Source of the DNA: Verrucomicrobiota bacterium
GTDB lineage: Bacteria > Verrucomicrobiota > Verrucomicrobiia > Limisphaerales > UBA8199
Assembly (NCBI GenBank): GCA_003176045.1
Contig: PSRM01000226.1
Span: 1 to 38,227, forward strand
DNA: 38,227 nt
Reading direction: 5' to 3'
Under the pieces are notes generated by a model. It did no database searches. It worked only from the letters and a program-made list of their open reading frames with translations, and had not been told where the DNA came from. This document shows, one piece after another, positions 33,729-38,227 of this stretch. A program made the position numbers and the translations under genes. Each line of letters opens with the position of its first letter. Positions within the stretch are counted from its first letter, which is position 1.

Positions 33729-36700
33729 TCATTTTGCCAGCGGCGGGGCGTGCCACAGTCGCAGGCTCCCGGCGTAGTCCGAGGCGCCGAGCCAGGAGCC
33801 GTCGGGCGAAAAGGCGAGTTGCCGCGTCCACTCCGGCTGCGGCCAGCCAAGCATTTGCCGGCCGGTGGCCAGTTGCCAAAAACGAAACGACCGCTCGCGG
33901 CCCTCGGAAACGAGCGTGCGGGCGTCGGGTGAAAACGCCAGGCAACGGACGCGGTCGGGATGTCCCAGCAGTGTGCCCAGCAGCTTAAGCGTTGCGGTAT
34001 CGAGAATCTTGATATCCCGAGAAGGGTCGCCGGCGATGGCAAATTTGTGGCCATCCGGCCAAAAAGCCACGGTGACCGTATAGCGCTTGGCCAGCAGGAC
34101 ATTGGTCAACATTTGGCGCGTGGGCACGTGAAAGGTCGCAAAGCGCATGGGCGACCAGGTTTTGGCGAAAAGATATTCACTGTTGGGCGAGACGAAGATT
34201 TGATCCACCGCATTAGTAAAGGCATTCACCGCGCCAAGGCTGGTGCCGCTGCCCGTGTCCCAGAAAACGACGGCCCCGTTGCTATGACCCGTGATGCAGA
34301 CCTGGCCGTTGGGCGCGATTTGGATGTCAGTTGCCTGGGCAGGTGCGCCGCGCAGTGGCAGGCTGACCGGTTCGCCTTCGCCAGCCAGCGGCAGCCGGGT
34401 GAGAAGCGGAGGCTGGTTTGTGTCCTGGATGCTGGCCGCCAGCAGAAGGTTGGTTTGTGGACTGTAAAGGAGGGAGTTGACCGGGAGCATTCCCCAGCGG
34501 CGGCTTGGCCGGCACGCCGGCAAATCCCAGAGGGTCACACCGCCATCCAGATCGGCAATGGCCAACTGGCGGCCATCCTGCCCGAAAGCAAACGGCCCTG
34601 CGGCGTTGGTCAGCGGCGCTTTCTGAGGCAGGGCCGCGCCGGGCCATATTCGCACGGTGGCGTCCACGCCGCCACTGGCCAGGTCGCCATCGCGGCTGAA
34701 AGTCACCACACGGACGCCACCCCGGTGACCGCGCCACCGCTGAAGTTCCCGGCGCTGGCCGAGATCCCACAGCCGCACCGTTTGATCAAACCCTGCGATG
34801 GCCAGCGTCTGGCCGCCGGGTGAAAAGGCGGCGCCGGAAACCAGGCCGCTGGAGACTGCGAACCTGGCGGTCAACTGTCGCGCAGCAATGTCCCAGAGTG
34901 CCACCGTGCCCTGTCGCAACTCGCTAGCGGCGAGTTGTTGGCCATCGGGCGAGAAGGCCAGAGCGATGACATAATTGGGACTGCGCCAGCGGCTGCGTTC
35001 CGCGCCGGTGGCCGTGTCCCGCAAGTGGATATCCCGATGGTCGCATTGCGCCAGCCACTGGCCATCCAAAGACAGCGCGAAAACATTGCCGAGGTGCTCG
35101 CCCTTGACGCTGACAATGGCGTTGGTTTGCGGCGAGTCGAACACCTCGAACCGCTCCAGGCGATCACCGCTGGGTCCGGAGAGGACAATCAATCGCTCGG
35201 GGGCCGTGTGGCAAAAAAAAGCATGGGCAATGCGCCCCGTCGCTCCCAGGTCCAGGAGTACCTTTCCACTGGCCGCGTCACGCACGCGCACCGCATAGCC
35301 AGCCGAAGAAACCAGCCGCTGGCTGTCAGCGGAAAACGAGAGGCTAAGCACGTCCCCCCCATCAGGCGCGGCCTGCCAGACGGGTTGGTCGCGGCGGGCA
35401 GTCAAATCCCACAGGCGCACGCTTCCATCGCTATCGCCGGAGGCAACCCAGCGTCCGTCGCGAGAAGTCTCCAGGGCAACGATCTCTTGCGCGTGGCCTG
35501 TCCACACCAGGGCCTGTTCTCCTTGAGCGCGCTCCCACAAATGACGCCACTCGAAACCGCGCAAATCGGGAGCGGCCTGCGCTTCCGCGAGCAACACCGT
35601 TTCCGCCGCGGGCTGATAGGATGAAAGCGCGCGCCAGGCAAGGTCATAGTCCCCGGTTTCCAGGGCACTGTGGGCATTGAAGATGTCCACCGCGTAGAGG
35701 CTTTGGCGCGTGAGCAGGGCTTCGGCTTTGGCGCGTTGTTCTTGCCTGAGCGCGTTGTTGCGTTCGAGTTGGGCGAGGTTTCGCTCGTGGCGGAGATTGG
35801 CGCTATGGGCCGCCAGCAGCAGCACGAAACCGGCCGCCGCTACCACCACGAAGGCTAACAAGGCGGCGATTGCCGGATGGCGTTTGGCCGATTTCCAGGC
35901 GCGTTCAGTCCACCCGGCACGGCGCGCCAGGACCGGTTCACCGCGCAACCAGCGCTCGAGGTCCTCGGCAAAAGCAGCGGCGCTGGCGTAGCGATGCGCG
36001 GGTTGTTTCTCGAGGCATTTGAGGCAGATCGTCTCCAGGTCCCGGTCCACCGCCGAATTGAGGGTGGCGGGCCGCGGCGGTTCGCGTTCGACCACGGCGC
36101 GCATGGTGGCAATGGGGGTATCCTCGAGGAAAGGCGGCTTGCCGGTGAGCAAATGAAACAGCACCGCGCCGAGGCAATAGACGTCGGCGGCGGTGGTGAC
36201 CTCCCGAGAGCGGCCTGCGGCTTGCTCCGGCGCCATGTAGCTGGGGGAGCCGATAACGGCGCCGGTTTGCGTCAGTTCGCTGTCGGTTTTGAGCCGGCGG
36301 GCGAGGCCGAAATCGCTGACCGCCGGCTCGCCCGCGGCATCGAGCAGGATGTTGCCTGGCTTGAGGTCGCGATGCAGGATGCCTCGTTGATGCGCATGGT
36401 GGACACCGCGAGCGACCTTGACGAGCGTCTCGGCCCAAAAACGCGGCCCGGATTCGCCCGCGGCGCGGCCACGGAGCTCTCCCAGGTGCCCGCCCTCCAT
36501 GAACTTCATGGCGAAGAAATGCCGGCCATCGGCCTGGCCGACTTCGTAGATCGGCACGATGTTCGGATGCTCCAACTGCGCGGCCGCTTCGGCCTCGGTC
36601 AAAAAACGCTTTATTTCCGTTTCGGACGCCAGCTTGCCGGTCAGCAACAGCTTAAGCGCGACGACCCGGTTCAGCCGGGCATCGCGCGCGCGAAAAACTA

Positions 36701-36926
36701 TCCCCATGCCCCCGCGGCCGAGTTCTTCCAACAACTCATACTCGCCCAATCGCTCCGCCGGCCCGGCGGGCGCCGGTATTTGCGGCCCCGCCTCAAGCGG
36801 ATCTTCCTCGAGGACCTCGAACAGCGAATGAACCAGACATGCGGGGCAGAGGCCCTTGGCGGCGTTTGCAGGCACTGGCCGCGCGCAGCGCGGACATTTC
36901 GGCAGGATTGTCACGTGGTCAGGCAT
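33729..36926 (-). CDS. Membrane Ser/Thr protein kinase with WD40 repeats
   Basis: A 1065-residue PknB-type kinase. N-terminal zinc-ribbon-like cysteines C11, C14, C27 and C30; kinase domain about 62-330 with GRGGMGIVF, K92, HRDLKPGN with D187, SDFG with D205, and GSPSYMAPEQ. All catalytic residues are in place. One transmembrane helix (about 350-375, AALLAFVVVAAAGFVLLL) and a coiled coil follow, then a WD40 region to the end with many GHxxxVxxLxFSPDGxxLAS...VRLWD units (for example LWDLTARRD, VRLWDLGQRR). Expected topology: cytoplasmic kinase, WD40 region on the other side of the membrane. The sigma factor gene lies 417 bp upstream on the same strand. Confidence 0.95.
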   Translation of the reverse strand: MPDHVTILPKCPRCARPVPANAAKGLCPACLVHSLFEVLEEDPLEAGPQIPAPAGPAERLGEYELLEELGRGGMGIVFRARDARLNRVVALKLLLTGKLASETEIKRFLTEAEAAAQLEHPNIVPIYEVGQADGRHFFAMKFMEGGHLGELRGRAAGESGPRFWAETLVKVARGVHHAHQRGILHRDLKPGNILLDAAGEPAVSDFGLARRLKTDSELTQTGAVIGSPSYMAPEQAAGRSREVTTAADVYCLGAVLFHLLTGKPPFLEDTPIATMRAVVEREPPRPATLNSAVDRDLETICLKCLEKQPAHRYASAAAFAEDLERWLRGEPVLARRAGWTERAWKSAKRHPAIAALLAFVVVAAAGFVLLLAAHSANLRHERNLAQLERNNALRQEQRAKAEALLTRQSLYAVDIFNAHSALETGDYDLAWRALSSYQPAAETVLLAEAQAAPDLRGFEWRHLWERAQGEQALVWTGHAQEIVALETSRDGRWVASGDSDGSVRLWDLTARRDQPVWQAAPDGGDVLSLSFSADSQRLVSSAGYAVRVRDAASGKVLLDLGATGRIAHAFFCHTAPERLIVLSGPSGDRLERFEVFDSPQTNAIVSVKGEHLGNVFALSLDGQWLAQCDHRDIHLRDTATGAERSRWRSPNYVIALAFSPDGQQLAASELRQGTVALWDIAARQLTARFAVSSGLVSGAAFSPGGQTLAIAGFDQTVRLWDLGQRRELQRWRGHRGGVRVVTFSRDGDLASGGVDATVRIWPGAALPQKAPLTNAAGPFAFGQDGRQLAIADLDGGVTLWDLPACRPSRRWGMLPVNSLLYSPQTNLLLAASIQDTNQPPLLTRLPLAGEGEPVSLPLRGAPAQATDIQIAPNGQVCITGHSNGAVVFWDTGSGTSLGAVNAFTNAVDQIFVSPNSEYLFAKTWSPMRFATFHVPTRQMLTNVLLAKRYTVTVAFWPDGHKFAIAGDPSRDIKILDTATLKLLGTLLGHPDRVRCLAFSPDARTLVSEGRERSFRFWQLATGRQMLGWPQPEWTRQLAFSPDGSWLGASDYAGSLRLWHAPPLAK

Positions 36927-37036
36927 GTTTTGATTTGCCGCAGCAGCCGGTCCGCCACGGGGTACTGACCCATTTTGAGCGGATGGATGCGGAGATTCCG
37001 CTCGCGCTTGGGCGCGCTTGATACTGCCACCGTGCA

Positions 37037-37144
37037 GGAGCGCGGCATTTATGCCGCTTCACCGTCCGTAGCGCGATGAATGGGCTTGATAACCCGGAAG
37101 CTTCCGTGCGTTCGGGGCGTGAAGCGGCATAAATGCCGCGCTCC
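37037..37144. repeat. Palindromic element with perfect 26-bp arms
   Basis: GGAGCGCGGCATTTATGCCG and six further bases (37037-37062) are exactly the reverse complement of 37119-37144. The arms themselves contain a CGGCATTTATGCCG hairpin. It lies between the sigma factor and kinase genes. Interior 56 bp without coding sequence. Confidence 0.85.
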
Positions 37145-37250
37145 GTCCCTCGAGTGGCCGCTGTCGCCCAGGGTGCTAGTATCAGGATGCGCACCTGCCG
37201 CTTCGCCGAAATAATTCTCATTTTAACTAAGGAGGCACAGCCTCAAACCT

Positions 37251-37300
37251 GTAGGGCAGGCTTTCTAGCCTGCCGGTTCACGGGGCTTTTCAGCCCCGTG
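37251..37300. repeat. Pair of short hairpins
   Basis: GGGCAGGCT...AGCCTGCC and CACGGGGCTTTTCAGCCCCGTG in series, sharing units with the array at 1-72. The stretch 36927-37343 has no gene; this and the 26-bp palindrome account for most of it. Confidence 0.75.
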
Positions 37301-37343
37301 AAAAACTTGATCTGTTTACAACGCATCCTGAACTTCAAGGACT

Positions 37344-38129
37344 CTAGCCTCCCAGGACACCCAGCACGTGCCGAATCTCCTCCTGGGTCTCGGCCGGGTC
37401 CGCCACCGTTTGCGCCACCTCGTCACGAAACAAGTCGGCGTAACGCCGGCGCATTCGGTGGACCACCGATTTCAGGGCTGATTCAGTCACTCCCAGCCGC
37501 GCCGCCACTGGCCCAAAGGCGGCGGTCCCCTTCGGTTCGACCAGGAACAATTTCAAATCCTCGAAGCGCAGCGAGTGGCCCGTGTACTCGGCTTCCAGGC
37601 GGTCCAGGACCCGGGCCAGTGTGGTTTCAGCCCAACGTCGCTCGAAAATGCTCTCCGGCGTCTGATCTTCAACTGGTTCCAGCAGATAGCGTCCTTCGGC
37701 GTCTTGTTCATCGAGCGAAAAGGCCTGCGTGCCGCCCCCGCGTTTGATTCGGGACGCGGCGCGGCGCTCATTGGCCATCATGTGTTTGAAGGCAGCCAGC
37801 AGGAAGGAGCGGAACCGGCCACGATCGGGGTCGGCCATTTTGAGGTACTCCTTGGCCAGCAACCGGGAAAAGAATTCCTGGGTCAGGTCCTGGGCGTCCT
37901 CCGGCCCGCACCCCTCCCGGCGCGCGAACGCATAGAGCGGGAACCAATACGCCCGGCACAGTTTTTCAAGCGCCGCCTCCGAGCCGGGCGCCTGGCGCTG
38001 GCTGGCCCGCAACACCAGGCTCCAATGGGTGGTCGTGAATTCTGGCCGTTGCCCCACTCCGGGCGTGGCTTCATCTCGGTTGGGCGATGGTTGGGCCAAG
38101 CCTTCCAGTAGTACACTACGGCTGAACAA
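37344..38129 (-). CDS. ECF-like RNA polymerase sigma factor (TTHW type), second copy
   Basis: A 261-residue protein if a TTG at 38129 is used, 237 if a GTG at 38057 is; no ATG is available, so the start is unsure. It has FTTTHWSLVLRAS, LCRAYWFPLYAFARREG, AQDLTQEFFSRLL, GRFRSFLLAAFKHMMANERR (region 2) and FGPVAARLGVTESALKSVVHRMRRRYADLF (region 4), ending ETQEEIRHVLGVLGG. It is the same group as the factor at 13046 but clearly diverged. Next on the same strand is the WD40 kinase, the recurrent partner of this group. No anti-sigma gene nearby. Confidence 0.9.
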   Translation of the reverse strand: MFSRSVLLEGLAQPSPNRDEATPGVGQRPEFTTTHWSLVLRASQRQAPGSEAALEKLCRAYWFPLYAFARREGCGPEDAQDLTQEFFSRLLAKEYLKMADPDRGRFRSFLLAAFKHMMANERRAASRIKRGGGTQAFSLDEQDAEGRYLLEPVEDQTPESIFERRWAETTLARVLDRLEAEYTGHSLRFEDLKLFLVEPKGTAAFGPVAARLGVTESALKSVVHRMRRRYADLFRDEVAQTVADPAETQEEIRHVLGVLGG

Positions 38130-38227
38130 AAAGCGACCCTAGTGACAAAGTCTGCAGCAATTCTCATTTTGACGGGGCGGGACGTGGGCGGGCGGGCAGT
38201 GCAGCGAGGAGAGACTCAGGCGCGGAC

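Overview
The window looks like a chromosomal contig from an uncultured or poorly characterised member of the Verrucomicrobiota, most like the Pedosphaera/Limisphaera (old subdivision 3) group. This is inferred from gene style, not from a marker gene. The signs are two sigma factors with the TTHW N-terminal signature, two very large Ser/Thr kinases with N-terminal zinc ribbons, two pseudopilin-like proteins with an H-X9-DG tail, secreted repeat proteins ending in short beta-rich modules, and a dense load of extragenic palindromes. GC content is high. No rRNA, tRNA, CRISPR array, phage or transposase gene was recognised.

Layout. 1-3364 (minus strand): folB, a HAD hydrolase and an acyltransferase-3/TPR fusion broken by a short deletion, separated by palindromic repeats. 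3365-9441 (minus): an apparent operon of a secreted duplicated-domain protein, a pseudopilin-like protein, a GH3 beta-glucosidase and a GH16 laminarinase-type glucanase, which reads as a small beta-1,3-glucan degradation locus without SusC/SusD. 9685-12407 (minus): a translationally coupled sensor kinase and NarL-type response regulator. 12442-12988: repeats and the remnant of an AAA+ ATPase gene.

13046-23168 (plus) is the most unusual part. It holds an ECF-type sigma factor, a secreted 12-repeat NHL protein, a membrane Ser/Thr kinase with a long TPR C-terminus, and two secreted BspA-like leucine-rich-repeat proteins. A nearly identical 40-base element, CTAACAATT then 11 variable bases then GGTTTGAA plus a G-rich GTGAA end, lies 26-37 bases before three signal-peptide start codons in this cluster. 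One of those three genes has decayed to a 29-codon stub. The element is either a target promoter of the sigma factor or a shared 5' leader. Together these genes look like a regulated cell-envelope system not described as a unit as far as I know.

23333-24230 (minus) has a frameshifted 3' fragment of an EF-G gene and, just upstream, a TTGACA promoter, about 150 bases of foldable sequence and a Rho-independent terminator, so a candidate small RNA. 24391-28589 (plus): a TPR lipoprotein, a DUF4331 protein and a pseudopilin-like protein, with a 171-bp nested palindrome between the last two. 28647-31640 (minus): a secreted 14-blade propeller-like protein. 31717-32080 (minus): an M48 (STE24-like) peptidase gene reduced by internal deletion. 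32164-33710 (plus): a spermidine-synthase-like pair split into membrane and catalytic genes. 33729-38129 (minus): a second sigma-factor plus kinase module, the kinase carrying WD40 repeats. Gene decay (four remnants) and palindromic repeats that intrude on gene ends, a start codon and coding sequence are recurring themes.
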